A DNA stretch of 64,000 nt. It comes from an uncultured Acidobacteriota bacterium. GTDB lineage: Bacteria; Acidobacteriota; Terriglobia; Terriglobales; Acidobacteriaceae. The notes under the pieces were generated by a model. It did not search any database. It saw only the letters and a program-made list of their open reading frames with translations, and was not told the DNA's origin. Numbering within the stretch: the first letter of the stretch is position 1; every line of letters starts with the position of its first letter. The DNA is taken from contig CAILAZ010000309.1 in the NCBI GenBank assembly GCA_903832295.1, positions 1 through 64,000 on the forward strand, in the 5' to 3' direction. Both the position numbers and the translations under genes were made by a program. Of the stretch, positions 1 through 9,358 are shown piece by piece.

Positions 1-1276
1 CGGTCTTGTCGCTCACCACAAGCGCCCAGCGCCCGTAATCCATCCAGGGCAACGTGCCCACCTGTGAATATTGTGCGGTCGCGTCCACCCAGAGTTCCGG
101 CTCCTTGCCGGATGCCGGTATGTAGGCGATGGCATGGTTGAAGATTCCCATGCCGGGCAATTCCGTGTTTACATCGCGCCCCTGCCCCGCGTCCAGAAGC
201 GCCAGGTTGGCGGGGATTCCAGCCGCGCGCAGCATGGCCACCAGCAGGGCCGCCTTATCCTTGCAGTCGCCGTACTTGCGCTTCAGCGTCTCGGAGGGCA
301 ACTGCGGAATCAGGCTCGACTCGCCGAACTCAATCCCCGTATAGCGCACGTTCTTGTGCGCTGCGGCAACAATGCGGCGGATGCGCTCCAGACGGCTTCC
401 ATCCTTGACGTTGATCGTCGGCAGCAGTTCCTGCACCTCGGAGGCCTTCAGCTTTTCTTCTGAGAGCCGCGCATACTCCGCGGCCAGTTCGTGCCATGAA
501 CTGCCGGTCGAGAATTCAAGCTGCGGATAATCCACAACGTCCGGGGGCAGGTTGGGGAAATGCTGCTGCAACGCCGCCTGCGGACCATTCTCAATCGTGA
601 TCGTCTCCACGCCATTCTCGGTGGCCTTTGTCACCACGGCGTCCGGCATCAGTTGCAACTGGTAATGGAATACAACCGAAACCGGATGCGTGATGACAAT
701 GTGAGTTCTGTTGACCGGGGCAGACCATGCCAGCCGCCAGCGCTCCACGTTTCCTGCGGCAAACATCGGGGCTGTGTCGCGCGTCACAACCTCTTCTTCC
801 ACAATCGCGCCAATTGCGACGGCAGGCAGCGGACCGCCATACTTGCGCTGATCGCTGTACGTCTCCGGCACATTGGAGTGCACCGCCACGTCATTCAGCG
901 TCTTGCTGTCAAGCCAGTGCTCCGTTCCCTCTGCGGTAATCACGCGCCCGCGAATCTCTGGCCTGGACTGGTGCCAGGCCTTCCAGTACCCGCTGCTCTC
1001 CGCCCATCCTTCCACGCCCTTCTGCGTCTCCACCCGGTAGATTAGGTGGCGCGTCTGCACCGCCTTGCCGCTCTCGTCAAACTGGAAGCGCAGGTCGTTG
1101 ATCAGCACCGTGGCGTCGGTGTGCTTCTCCGCTTTCACCGTCTGCGCCGCCTGGCGCAGCGCCGCCGCATCCGCCGAAAAAGCCGCGCCGCTCCAAATGT
1201 CAGTGGCACTCAGGGGATTGGCAGCGAGAAGCAGAATAATGCCGAGAAGTCTGCGTACAGGCAGGCAGGATCGCAC
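1..1276 (-). CDS. DUF3857/transglutaminase-like protein, C-terminus beyond window
   Basis: This reading frame runs off the left edge and is not in the ORF track. It starts at a GTG with a GGAGG box a few bases upstream and begins MRSCLPVRRLLG, followed by a hydrophobic signal segment. The first 425 residues align closely with the complete paralogue immediately upstream (1391..5542): the same start context, the same LIYRVE segment, and the same transglutaminase-like region with a YGDCKDKA-type motif seen in reverse near 270-290. The family is secreted or periplasmic and of unknown function, with an N-terminal DUF3857 domain followed by a transglutaminase-like fold. It lies 114 bp downstream of its paralogue on the same strand, so it is probably co-transcribed. 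The end of the protein cannot be seen. Confidence 0.85.
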   Translation of the reverse strand, partial: MRSCLPVRRLLGIILLLAANPLSATDIWSGAAFSADAAALRQAAQTVKAEKHTDATVLINDLRFQFDESGKAVQTRHLIYRVETQKGVEGWAESSGYWKAWHQSRPEIRGRVITAEGTEHWLDSKTLNDVAVHSNVPETYSDQRKYGGPLPAVAIGAIVEEEVVTRDTAPMFAAGNVERWRLAWSAPVNRTHIVITHPVSVVFHYQLQLMPDAVVTKATENGVETITIENGPQAALQQHFPNLPPDVVDYPQLEFSTGSSWHELAAEYARLSEEKLKASEVQELLPTINVKDGSRLERIRRIVAAAHKNVRYTGIEFGESSLIPQLPSETLKRKYGDCKDKAALLVAMLRAAGIPANLALLDAGQGRDVNTELPGMGIFNHAIAYIPASGKEPELWVDATAQYSQVGTLPWMDYGRWALVVSDKT

Positions 1277-1390
1277 GATGAATTCCTCCGCGTTCTGAGT
1301 AGAGAATAATTTTGCTCCAACCCTGGGGGGAAGGAAAGCAAATTGACCGCCACGGAAGCCTCTGTCGCAGAAGCTCCCATGGAGGGTTGG

Positions 1391-4300
1391 TTACTGGCCG
1401 GCAGGCTTGGTCGTGCTCTTTGCCAGCGCACGCACGGCACTCAGTCGCTGTTGCGCATAAGCCCAGGTATCGGCAGGATCTTCGTTCTTTGGCTTCTCTA
1501 CCCGGGCATACATCTTCTCAGCCGCGTCCATCACGCCATACTGTTCGGCGATCATTGCCAGTCCAAACCAGACGGACGATCCCGGTTCCTCGTCGCCCTG
1601 GAGTTCCATGACTTTCAACAGCAGGCTGCGCGCCTGGTTGGGTTTTCCTGCTGCTGCGTACACGCAAGCCAGCGTATGCATGACGGCCCAGTTGTTCTTC
1701 GCCCGCTCGTTGGCTTTCACCGTGATGTCAATCGTCTCCTGGGAGATTGGCCCCGCCAAAGGCAGTGCGTGCCAGCCATATAGATTCATGTCGTTGGCCG
1801 TGCCTTCTCCCTTGTCGATGATTGCCTTCACAATCTCGCGCGACTTCTCAAACTGTCCCCGGCGTCCGGCCAGCGTCGCCAGCATCCGGACATAGTCCAG
1901 TTCGTCGGGATGCTCCTTGATCCGCGCCTGGATCAGCGCCTCGCATGCGTCATAGCGCTTCAATCCGGTGCATGCGGCCACCACGAATTGAAACGCTCGC
2001 AGGGAGGTCGGCTCGGCCTTGGCCAGCTCCTCAGCCAGCGGAAGCATCTCCAACCAGCGCTCCTGCTGCCAGTACGCATACACCATCGTCATCGCAAGCT
2101 GATTGCGCTCGGCGTCACTCTTTGCGCTCTGCCGGGCCGCCATCAGCCATTGAATATGCGGCGATTTCACGTCTCTCGACGAAAGCAACACGATCGCGGC
2201 CGTACGCATGGCGGAGTCATCCGCCGGCTGTCCTTTGGTCCAGAAATGCGGGAAGTTCGGACCACCCAGCGGATCATCTCCGCCGCCCTGGTGCACAGCC
2301 TCGCGTGCCCGGTCCAGCCATTTTCTTGCCGCCTCCGGCTTGTGTTGCTCCAGTGCCTCCAAGGCGAGCGTCCCCATGTGATCCATCTGCGGAGAGCCAG
2401 CCATTGAGAACGCCAGCACCTTGCAGCGCGCCCCTTCGCGCACCACGTACACGGTTTGGGGCTTCGCGCCTGGGCTCTCCACAATCACCTTGTAGCCCAA
2501 CACCTCGTCCCCATCCACGCTGAAGTGCATGTTGGAGGCCGCGATGTCAGCAATCGTGGTGAGCGGCAGTGACCCGCCCAGCGCCACGGTCAGCTTTGTC
2601 ATCATCTGCTGAAATTGCTTTTCCGCAGCCACATCCGAGTTCTCCAGCGTTCCCGTCGTCAGCTCGTTGAATTCCGCGTAAGTCAGCTTCCCGCTCAACA
2701 TGGCGCCGTAGAGCCGCCGCACTACGCTCGCTGGATCGCCCGCATCGAATTTCAGATTCTCGTAGCGTTGCGTTTTGCTGAAGCGCGCCGCATTCTGTGA
2801 CAGTTCGCTCTCGTTGCTCTGTCCCTTGGCCCCCTCCGACATCAGCGCTCCGGCCTCCGCGTACTTGCGCACCCGGATGAGCACCGCGGTCGCATTCGTC
2901 AGAGCCTTCACCCGCGCCGCATCGTCGGTCGTCATCTGCAAGGACCGCTTCAGCGCCGCGTCCGTGCCATCGGTGAGCGCAATCGCCCCCAGCATCAGTC
3001 CGTTGCGTCCCTCGCTGGCCGGCAGTGTGGCAACATATTCCAGCACGCCCTTGTAGTCGTTCGCATACCACAGGTCGTACAGAACGTTGTCCTCGTAGCC
3101 GCGGAAATATTCCTCGTCCTGCCTTTGCAACTCGCGCAGTTGGCTCACGGCTTCTTTCAGCGGAGCCTTCTCGCCGTAGCGCACGCCGTCGGCGTCATAC
3201 TCCAGCAGCAGCGCCAGGTTCACCCGCGTAAGCTTGTCCTTCGGATCGAGCACCAGCGATTTGCGATACGCCGCAACCGCGCCTGGATAGTCCATGCCCT
3301 TCTTTTCGAGCCTGCCAATCAGATCGTATTTCAGCACTCGGCCCAGGTTGCTGTAGGCCTGCGCCGAATCCGGCTCCAGCTTCACTGCCTCCTGCGCAAC
3401 GGTGCGGGCCTCTTCTCCCAGCCCCGCCGTCAGCAGCGCGTCGGAGAGCTGTATCTTGTGCAGCGCTTCTTTAGGGTGCAGCGTGACCAGTTCGCGATAA
3501 GCCGCCAGCCCTTCTCTGATCTTTCCGGCCGCAATCAGCGCATGCCCCACGTGGTCAAACGTAATCAGGATGGAGTCCGCTCCCGCCAACTTTAGCACAG
3601 CGTCGCGCAGCGCTCTTCCCTGCTCCGCCGTCAGCCGCGATGTTGTGTTCTCCGCCCTCAGCACTGCTTCTACCATAGTGCCTTCGGCGTTTGCAGAGTA
3701 CTTCTGCGTAAAGCTGATTACATTCACCTTCTCGTTTTTGTCAGAGGGCAACGCCCGCAGCTTGAAGCCCGGCGGCGCTACAATCCGGTAGTGCCACTCG
3801 TAGGTGAATGGTGTGATCGCCCAGTCCGCCGTCCGCTCCTTCGGTTTCTCGGCGTCGTCACCTTCTGCTTTCTTCGGTTCTTCTTTCGTCTTGAAGTATT
3901 TTGGCAGGCCTCCGAAGAGCGAATCCACACTCCAGATCGCCATCACCGCCGAGGTCAGATCCGTGCTGCCGCGCCTTCCCTTCGTTACCATCTTGATGGA
4001 GCCGGGTTTGTCCAGGTCTGCAAGTTCTCCATGCTCCAGCGAAATCAGCGACTCCGCTGCATACGCGCTCTTCACGTAGCTTTCGCTGTTCTCCTTCACC
4101 TGCTTGCTGTCTCCGCTGTAATACTCGCGGAAGTCGGCTTCATGCGGACCAAGCTGATCGCTGGTCTCGGTGATGGTGGCCATTCCGAACTCCGCCATCA
4201 CAAACTCGCGCACCTCTCTCTGCACGTTCTTATCCGCGGTCAGCTCCGGAATCTTCTTCAACTGCGCAGTGTTCTCACTGATCACCAGCGCCTGCCGTCC

Positions 4301-5542
4301 GTAGTCCATCCAGGGCAGAGTGCCCACCTGCGAATACTGCGCGGTCGCATCTACCCAAAGCTCGGGTTCCGTGCCGATTGCGGGAACATAGACGATGGCA
4401 TGGTCAAACATCCCCATCCCGGGCAGCCCCGGATTCACATCCTGTCCCGGCCCGGTATCGAGCAAGGCCAGGTTGGCTGCAATCCCTGCGCCTCGCAGCA
4501 TCGCCACCAGCAAAGAAGCCTTGTCCTTGCAGTCGCCGTACTTGCGCTTCAGCGTCTCTGAAGGTACCTGCGGAATCAGGCTGGACTCGCCGAACTCAAT
4601 CCCCGTGTAGCGGACATTCTTGTGCAGTGCCGCCACGATCCGCCGGATCTTCCCATTCCGATTCGCGTCCTTCAGGTTGATCTTTCCAAGCAATCCCGCC
4701 GCCTCCGACGGCCGCAGCTTGTCTTCGGACAGAGCGGCATAGGCGGCAGCAACTTTCTGCCATGACTCTGCGGTTGAAAACTCCAGCTCTGGATACAGCA
4801 CCACATCCGAGGGAACGCTCTCGGAGCGCTCCGTGAATCCGGCCAGCCTTCCCTGTTCGATCGTGATCGTCTCCACGCCGTCGCGCGTGAACTTTGCGAC
4901 CACGGCCTCTGGCATCATCTGCAACTGGTAGCACAGCGCCAACGACTCCGGATGGCTGATGACATAACGCGTTCTGTTCACCGGGACGCTCCAGCCCGCA
5001 TTCAACCTGTGCACCTGGCCTGCGGCAAACATGGGAGCCGTGTCTCGCGTGACTACCTCTTCCTCGACAATTGCGCCTACCGCGACAGCAGGCAGCGGTC
5101 CGCCAAACTTGCGCTCATCACTGTAAACCTCAGGATCGCTCTCGCGCGCGGCCACGTCATTCAGTGTCTTCGCGTCCAACCAGTGCTCCGTGCCCTCGGC
5201 AGTAATCACCCTGGCGCGAATCTCCGGCTTGGACTGGTACCAGGCCTTCCAATATCCGCTGCTCTCCGCCCAGTTCTCCACACCCTCCTGGGTTTCCACC
5301 CGGTAGATCAGGTGGCGCGTCTCCACCATCCGCCCGCTCGCATCAAGCGTGAAGCGCTGGTCGTTGAGAAGCACAGTGGCTTCACTGTGCCTGTCGGCCT
5401 TCACCGCGTCGGCAGCCAATCGCAGGGCTGCTGCATCCACGGAAAACGCCGCGCTGTTCCATATCTCCGTCGCGCTCAACTGCATGGCAAAAAAGAACAG
5501 ACCAATTCCGATGAGCCTCCGGAGAGGCAGACGAGATCGCAC
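1391..5542 (-). CDS. DUF3857 and transglutaminase-like protein with TPR repeats
   Basis: A 1383-residue protein with a GTG start preceded by GGAGG. Residues 1-25 form a signal peptide ending near LSATEIW. DUF3857 occupies roughly 50-250. A transglutaminase-like domain follows at about 290-400, with the core Cys in KYGDCKDKA (near 335) and a DHAIVYV segment supplying the candidate His. From about 670 onward there are tetratricopeptide-like helical pairs, for example LGRVLKYDL and YRKSLVLDPKD. Such proteins are common in acidobacteria and bacteroidetes, are exported, and have no proven reaction. The Cys/His pair is compatible with transglutaminase or protease-like chemistry, but this is inference. 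It is the upstream member of a tandem duplication. Confidence 0.88.
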   Translation of the reverse strand: MRSRLPLRRLIGIGLFFFAMQLSATEIWNSAAFSVDAAALRLAADAVKADRHSEATVLLNDQRFTLDASGRMVETRHLIYRVETQEGVENWAESSGYWKAWYQSKPEIRARVITAEGTEHWLDAKTLNDVAARESDPEVYSDERKFGGPLPAVAVGAIVEEEVVTRDTAPMFAAGQVHRLNAGWSVPVNRTRYVISHPESLALCYQLQMMPEAVVAKFTRDGVETITIEQGRLAGFTERSESVPSDVVLYPELEFSTAESWQKVAAAYAALSEDKLRPSEAAGLLGKINLKDANRNGKIRRIVAALHKNVRYTGIEFGESSLIPQVPSETLKRKYGDCKDKASLLVAMLRGAGIAANLALLDTGPGQDVNPGLPGMGMFDHAIVYVPAIGTEPELWVDATAQYSQVGTLPWMDYGRQALVISENTAQLKKIPELTADKNVQREVREFVMAEFGMATITETSDQLGPHEADFREYYSGDSKQVKENSESYVKSAYAAESLISLEHGELADLDKPGSIKMVTKGRRGSTDLTSAVMAIWSVDSLFGGLPKYFKTKEEPKKAEGDDAEKPKERTADWAITPFTYEWHYRIVAPPGFKLRALPSDKNEKVNVISFTQKYSANAEGTMVEAVLRAENTTSRLTAEQGRALRDAVLKLAGADSILITFDHVGHALIAAGKIREGLAAYRELVTLHPKEALHKIQLSDALLTAGLGEEARTVAQEAVKLEPDSAQAYSNLGRVLKYDLIGRLEKKGMDYPGAVAAYRKSLVLDPKDKLTRVNLALLLEYDADGVRYGEKAPLKEAVSQLRELQRQDEEYFRGYEDNVLYDLWYANDYKGVLEYVATLPASEGRNGLMLGAIALTDGTDAALKRSLQMTTDDAARVKALTNATAVLIRVRKYAEAGALMSEGAKGQSNESELSQNAARFSKTQRYENLKFDAGDPASVVRRLYGAMLSGKLTYAEFNELTTGTLENSDVAAEKQFQQMMTKLTVALGGSLPLTTIADIAASNMHFSVDGDEVLGYKVIVESPGAKPQTVYVVREGARCKVLAFSMAGSPQMDHMGTLALEALEQHKPEAARKWLDRAREAVHQGGGDDPLGGPNFPHFWTKGQPADDSAMRTAAIVLLSSRDVKSPHIQWLMAARQSAKSDAERNQLAMTMVYAYWQQERWLEMLPLAEELAKAEPTSLRAFQFVVAACTGLKRYDACEALIQARIKEHPDELDYVRMLATLAGRRGQFEKSREIVKAIIDKGEGTANDMNLYGWHALPLAGPISQETIDITVKANERAKNNWAVMHTLACVYAAAGKPNQARSLLLKVMELQGDEEPGSSVWFGLAMIAEQYGVMDAAEKMYARVEKPKNEDPADTWAYAQQRLSAVRALAKSTTKPAGQ

Positions 5543-5722
5543 GATGAATCCTCCGAGTACTGGTGCCTAATTTTTACGCTAATCGCAGGGGGAAGAAAAG
5601 CGAGAGAAATGCCCCAGGCGATTCCCTCTCAGTGGAACCGCTGAGTCCCCACGATCAAAACCAGTCGCGCCTATTCGGAATTCGCAATTGCAAGTTGCTC
5701 ATTCCCCGCCTATCCTTTCCCG

Positions 5723-6643
5723 ATGGAAAGTTGGACACCGGAAAACCGTTGGAGTCGCAACCATTCGCCCAAGACTCGCTCGAATATCGCCTTGCTGGTG
5801 ATTTCTGCTGCCCTGCTCGCGCTCTGCATGTCCTGCAACAAACCGCTTCCGGCGGAGTCCGTCCAGCTTGTCGCTTCCACTCCGTCCGTCACCATTACCG
5901 ATGTTCGCTTCCCCACCACGGCCATCGGAGGACTGCTCTGGTATCGCGCCATCGTCCCGGCCGTTTCTCCCGGCGAGCGCCTTCCTGTCCTGTACCTGCT
6001 GCGCGGAAGCAACAGCGATCCGGCCGAGGTGCAGCAACGCTCAGGAGCCGTCGAGCTCGCCATCGCCTCGCGCCTCATCGTCATTCTGCCAGAGGCCGGG
6101 TACTCCTACTACACCAACGCCAAGCACCGCCGCCACGCCCGCTGGGAAGACGCAATCGCTCTCGACCTTCCGCGCGACGTCGAATCACGCTTCCCCGTCT
6201 TGCCGGGCCGCGCCCACCGGGGCATCGCCGGAATCTCCATGGGAGGCTATGGAGCCGTCAAGCTCAGTCTGAAGCATCCAGACCTCTACGCCTTCGCCGC
6301 CAACATGAGCGGCTCGCTCGATATCACCCGGCGGCCAACGAGCCTGAAACGCTGGGGCCAGTCGTGGATGATCTGGACCACCTTCGGACTGACCCAGGCG
6401 GAGCGCAACAAGGAAGATGTGTTTGAGTTGATCGACCAGGCCGCCAGCGTGGACAACATCCAGTGGTTCGAGTCCTGCGGAATGGCCGATCCGCTGTATG
6501 ACGTTAACGCCCGCTTCCTCCATCACCTGCATCAGCACGGAGTCGTTCTGGACGGGATCTCTTCGCCTGGCTTCCACGATTGGGAAACCTGGGGCGCCAC
6601 CATGCCGGCCATGTTCCACGCCGCAGGAGAAGCGCTGCGATAA
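5723..6643 (+). CDS. Esterase-D-like alpha/beta hydrolase, exported
   Basis: A 306-residue protein divergent from the DUF3857 pair. The N-terminus has a hydrophobic stretch (NIALLVISAALLALC) followed by MSCNK, which may be a lipoprotein or Sec cleavage site, although the lipobox is imperfect. The body matches the esterase D / S-formylglutathione hydrolase-like fold: LPVLYLLRG near the start, the nucleophile elbow GISMGGYGA at about 172-180, and a late FHDWETW segment that supplies the likely catalytic His. The family hydrolyses short-chain or sugar esters. The substrate cannot be told from sequence. It probably acts outside the cytoplasm. Confidence 0.85.
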   Translation: MESWTPENRWSRNHSPKTRSNIALLVISAALLALCMSCNKPLPAESVQLVASTPSVTITDVRFPTTAIGGLLWYRAIVPAVSPGERLPVLYLLRGSNSDPAEVQQRSGAVELAIASRLIVILPEAGYSYYTNAKHRRHARWEDAIALDLPRDVESRFPVLPGRAHRGIAGISMGGYGAVKLSLKHPDLYAFAANMSGSLDITRRPTSLKRWGQSWMIWTTFGLTQAERNKEDVFELIDQAASVDNIQWFESCGMADPLYDVNARFLHHLHQHGVVLDGISSPGFHDWETWGATMPAMFHAAGEALR

Positions 6644-6701
6644 CAGTGCGCTCTCACATGAGAACAGCAGCGACAAGCGAAGTGTGCGTTGCCTGGAGGA
6701 G

Positions 6702-7268
6702 TTAATCGCCAGCAATCTTCTTTGGGCGAGGTTCCGATTTCAGCGCGGTGTGTTCCACCCGGATCAGCTTGTCAGTATCGAAATCGCGGGCTTCCAACTC
6801 TTCGGTGATCTCGCGATACTGCGCTTCGCTCATCTGCGGAGTGCGGCTCAGAATCCAGAGGTACTTGCGTCCGGGCTCGCTGACCACTGCGTATTCGTAA
6901 TCCTTGCCGAGTGCGATTACCCAGTAGTTGCCGAAGAACGGCCAGAAGAAAGTGACTCTAAGCCTGGCGTTGGTGCGCGGGTCAGCGACCTTTGCCCAGC
7001 CCCTTGCCTGCTTGGACTGGCCGTTGCGGATCGTGGTGTTGATCACGCTGATCTTGCCGTCAGGGCGCAGTGCGTATTCGGCCGTGGTGTCGCGGTCGCC
7101 CTGCTTCTCAAAGCGATTCGCGAAGCGAGCAATTTCATACCAGCGGCCAAGGTAGCGCGGGAGTTCGACGCGGGGAACGGTTTGCAGTGCGGGCGCGGTT
7201 CCAGCAACGGCATACACAGCGGTGGAGGCCACCGCCGCACTGAGCAGCAACCAGGTGCGTTTCGTCAT
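6702..7268 (-). CDS. Lipocalin family protein (Blc-like)
   Basis: I place the start at the internal Met of the longer track ORF (MTKRTWLLLSAAVAS), because it begins a clean signal peptide and the upstream extension looks like out-of-frame sequence. The mature 188-residue protein shows the lipocalin signature YLGRWYEIARF, then a beta-barrel pattern with FFWPFFGNYWVIAL and the SRTPQ segment typical of bacterial Blc/outer-membrane lipocalins. The family binds lipids or other hydrophobic ligands in the periplasm or at the outer membrane. It lies 44 bp downstream of the beta-CASP hydrolase gene on the same strand and may share its transcript. Confidence 0.9.
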   Translation of the reverse strand: MTKRTWLLLSAAVASTAVYAVAGTAPALQTVPRVELPRYLGRWYEIARFANRFEKQGDRDTTAEYALRPDGKISVINTTIRNGQSKQARGWAKVADPRTNARLRVTFFWPFFGNYWVIALGKDYEYAVVSEPGRKYLWILSRTPQMSEAQYREITEELEARDFDTDKLIRVEHTALKSEPRPKKIAGD

Positions 7269-7312
7269 TCTGAACAAGTTGGATGTTCCTTCCGCGCGGC
7301 GCGTGGCCCGCG

Positions 7313-8746
7313 CTAACTGATCTCTGCTTTGGCCATGTATTTGGCCGTGTCCACGTTCCAGTGAAGCTGCTGCACAATCTGCTGCCGAAGGGCCTCGGCG
7401 GAGTCGGGTTCGCCGTGGACGATGTGCGTGCTTTGCGGAGTGCGGTGGAAAGTGCGAAGCCACTCGAGCAACTCGTCCACGTCCGCGTGATCGCTGAACT
7501 GTTCGAGCGCGGCGACCTGGGCGCGGACGGGAACGATCTCGCCGAATATTTTGACCTCATGCGCGCCCTCCTTGATCTGGCGGCCACGGGTTCCAACGGC
7601 CTGGTAGCCGATGAAGAGCACGAGGTTGCGCGGGTCTGGCAGGCGCTGGATGAGGTGATGCTGAATGCGTCCGCCCATGCACATTCCGTTGGAGGAAACG
7701 ATGACGGATGGGTAGTGATTTTCATTGATGCGCTTGGATTCCTGCGCGGTGCTGGCGAAGTGGAAGCCGGGCCACTGGAGGGGCGAACCGTGGCGCGCGA
7801 TCATCTCGCGGGTCCCGGCGCTGAACTCCTCGGAGTGCTTGAGAAATATCTGCACGGCGTGAATGCCCATGGGCGAATCAGCAAAGACAGGGATGCGCGG
7901 AATGCGGTTCTGCTCCATGAGTTCCTTGAGAAGGAAGAGGAACTTCTGAGTGCGCTCGACGGCGAATGCGGGAACGACGATGCTGCCTCCGCGCTGGACG
8001 GTGGCGTTGATGAGCGAGGCCATTTCAGGGAGCACGTCGTCGTGCGGATGATGGCGGTTTCCGTAGGTGGATTCCATGACGAGCACGTCGGGCGATTCGC
8101 CCTCGGTGGGTCCGGAGTGCACGACTTTGCCGGGTGCGATGGTGCTGTTGCGAACGCGGCCGATGTCTCCGGTGAAGAGCAGAGTGCGGGGCGCGCCGCT
8201 GTTGGCAAGGGTGATTTCCGCCATGGCCGCGCCGAGGATGTGAGCGGAGCGCACGAAGCGGAAACGCAGGCCGGGAGCGAGTTCGACGGTCTCTGCGAAG
8301 GGCACGGCGCGGAAGCGGGAGAGCGATTGCTGCGCCTCTTGCATGGTGTAGAGCGGCAGGGCGGGAGAGTGCTTGGAACTCTTCTGCTTGTTGTGAAATG
8401 CGGCGTCTTCTTCCTGCAGGTAGCCGGAGTCCGGAAGGATGATGCCGCACAGGTCCACCGTGGCGGGAGTGGCGTAAACAGTGCCCTGGAAGCCTTCCTT
8501 GCAGAGGCGAGGAATCCAGCCACAGTGGTCGAGGTGAGCGTGAGTGAGGATGACGGCGTTGACCTCACGGGCGGGGATGGGAAGGTCAGCCCAGTTCTTG
8601 AGGCGCCACTCTTTTTGTCCCTGGAAGAGGCCGCAATCGACAAGGAGTTTGTAGCCGCTGTTTTCGCGGTCATCAGGGGCGGTGTTGAGCAGATGCTTGG
8701 AGCCGGTGACGGTGCCTGCGGCGCCGAGGAACTGGATGTAGCTCAC
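7313..8746 (-). CDS. Metallo-beta-lactamase/beta-CASP RNA-processing-type hydrolase
   Basis: I choose the GTG at 8746, with AGGGGGAGA just upstream, over the ATG at 8824. This gives 477 residues, a normal family length, beginning SYIQFLGAAGTVTGS. The metallo-beta-lactamase signature HAHLDHCGW, the FTGDIGR metal-binding Asp segment, and the later beta-CASP and RNA-specificity regions (SSNGMCMGGR, HGEPDSAEAL) are all present. Relatives are KH-less RNase J/CPSF73-like enzymes that act as zinc-dependent ribonucleases or related phosphodiesterases. A plausible -35 TTGACA at 8847..8842 on this strand would place transcription start near the upstream ATG, which further favours the GTG. Confidence 0.9.
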   Translation of the reverse strand: MSYIQFLGAAGTVTGSKHLLNTAPDDRENSGYKLLVDCGLFQGQKEWRLKNWADLPIPAREVNAVILTHAHLDHCGWIPRLCKEGFQGTVYATPATVDLCGIILPDSGYLQEEDAAFHNKQKSSKHSPALPLYTMQEAQQSLSRFRAVPFAETVELAPGLRFRFVRSAHILGAAMAEITLANSGAPRTLLFTGDIGRVRNSTIAPGKVVHSGPTEGESPDVLVMESTYGNRHHPHDDVLPEMASLINATVQRGGSIVVPAFAVERTQKFLFLLKELMEQNRIPRIPVFADSPMGIHAVQIFLKHSEEFSAGTREMIARHGSPLQWPGFHFASTAQESKRINENHYPSVIVSSNGMCMGGRIQHHLIQRLPDPRNLVLFIGYQAVGTRGRQIKEGAHEVKIFGEIVPVRAQVAALEQFSDHADVDELLEWLRTFHRTPQSTHIVHGEPDSAEALRQQIVQQLHWNVDTAKYMAKAEIS

Positions 8747-8818
8747 GGTTCTCCCCCTTGGCTGAAGATTGGATGGAACGAAAGGACGACCAATAAACAT
8801 AGGCCTCGGAGAGGATTT

Positions 8819-8847
8819 GTTCAATGCTGCAAGGGTCAGGTTGTCAA
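8819..8847 (-). promoter_or_regulatory. Candidate promoter for the beta-CASP hydrolase
   Basis: On the minus strand TTGACA (8847..8842) is a perfect -35 match. The -10 region about 17 bases later is poor (TTGAAC), so the call is tentative. It fits a start at the GTG 8746. Confidence 0.35.
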
Positions 8848-9358
8848 GTACGGACTCGCCCGCGACTGAGTATTCACGCAGGGGAGATGCTTGTTACGGC
8901 TGCATCCCTCTAGTTTCAGAATACCAAGTTTAAGGGGGGAAACCCTCACCTGGAAAAAGCTGGATTTGGTTTGGAATGAGGGAGTTGCAAAATAGAGGGG
9001 GTTGACAAAAATGGCGAGAAAACAAGGAAACGAGGTATTTGCACCGGAAGTGGTGCAAAAACGGGGAAAGGATTGGCGATCGGGTTCATCGTTGAAAAGG
9101 CTGTGTTAACGGATTCGGGCAATGGTTGAGGGAGGTCCGAAAGGATTGACTTTGCGGTTATAGGAAATGCGCGGGGGCGATTGCGCGGGCGGCAATGGTG
9201 GCGCAGGCGGTGGTTTTGCACAGGGGAAGAGGGGTGGGCCGAAGTGGGAAATCCACAGAATTATTGACTGCGGGGTGAGGGGATTTTGGGTGTGTTGTAT
9301 CCCACTGGACACGGCCATGGTGTGTTGCCGTGCTCATCCTTCACGACGCACTCACCGC
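8848..9358. other. Non-coding stretch with a short inverted repeat
   Basis: About 510 bp between the beta-CASP gene and the M1-like gene. Small ORFs here have no credible ribosome sites and atypical composition. The visible structure is an 8-bp inverted repeat TTTGCACC / GGTGCAAA at 9038..9045 and 9052..9059, with no T-run on either side. It could be an operator or a weak terminator. A plus-strand TTGACA at 9002 has no obvious partner or gene to drive. Confidence 0.5.

Noticed and set aside
7283-8869. 528-codon plus-strand ORF opposite the beta-CASP hydrolase
   Set aside because: It is a compositional shadow of the minus-strand gene, which has all the catalytic motifs. The translation shows no recognisable domain.
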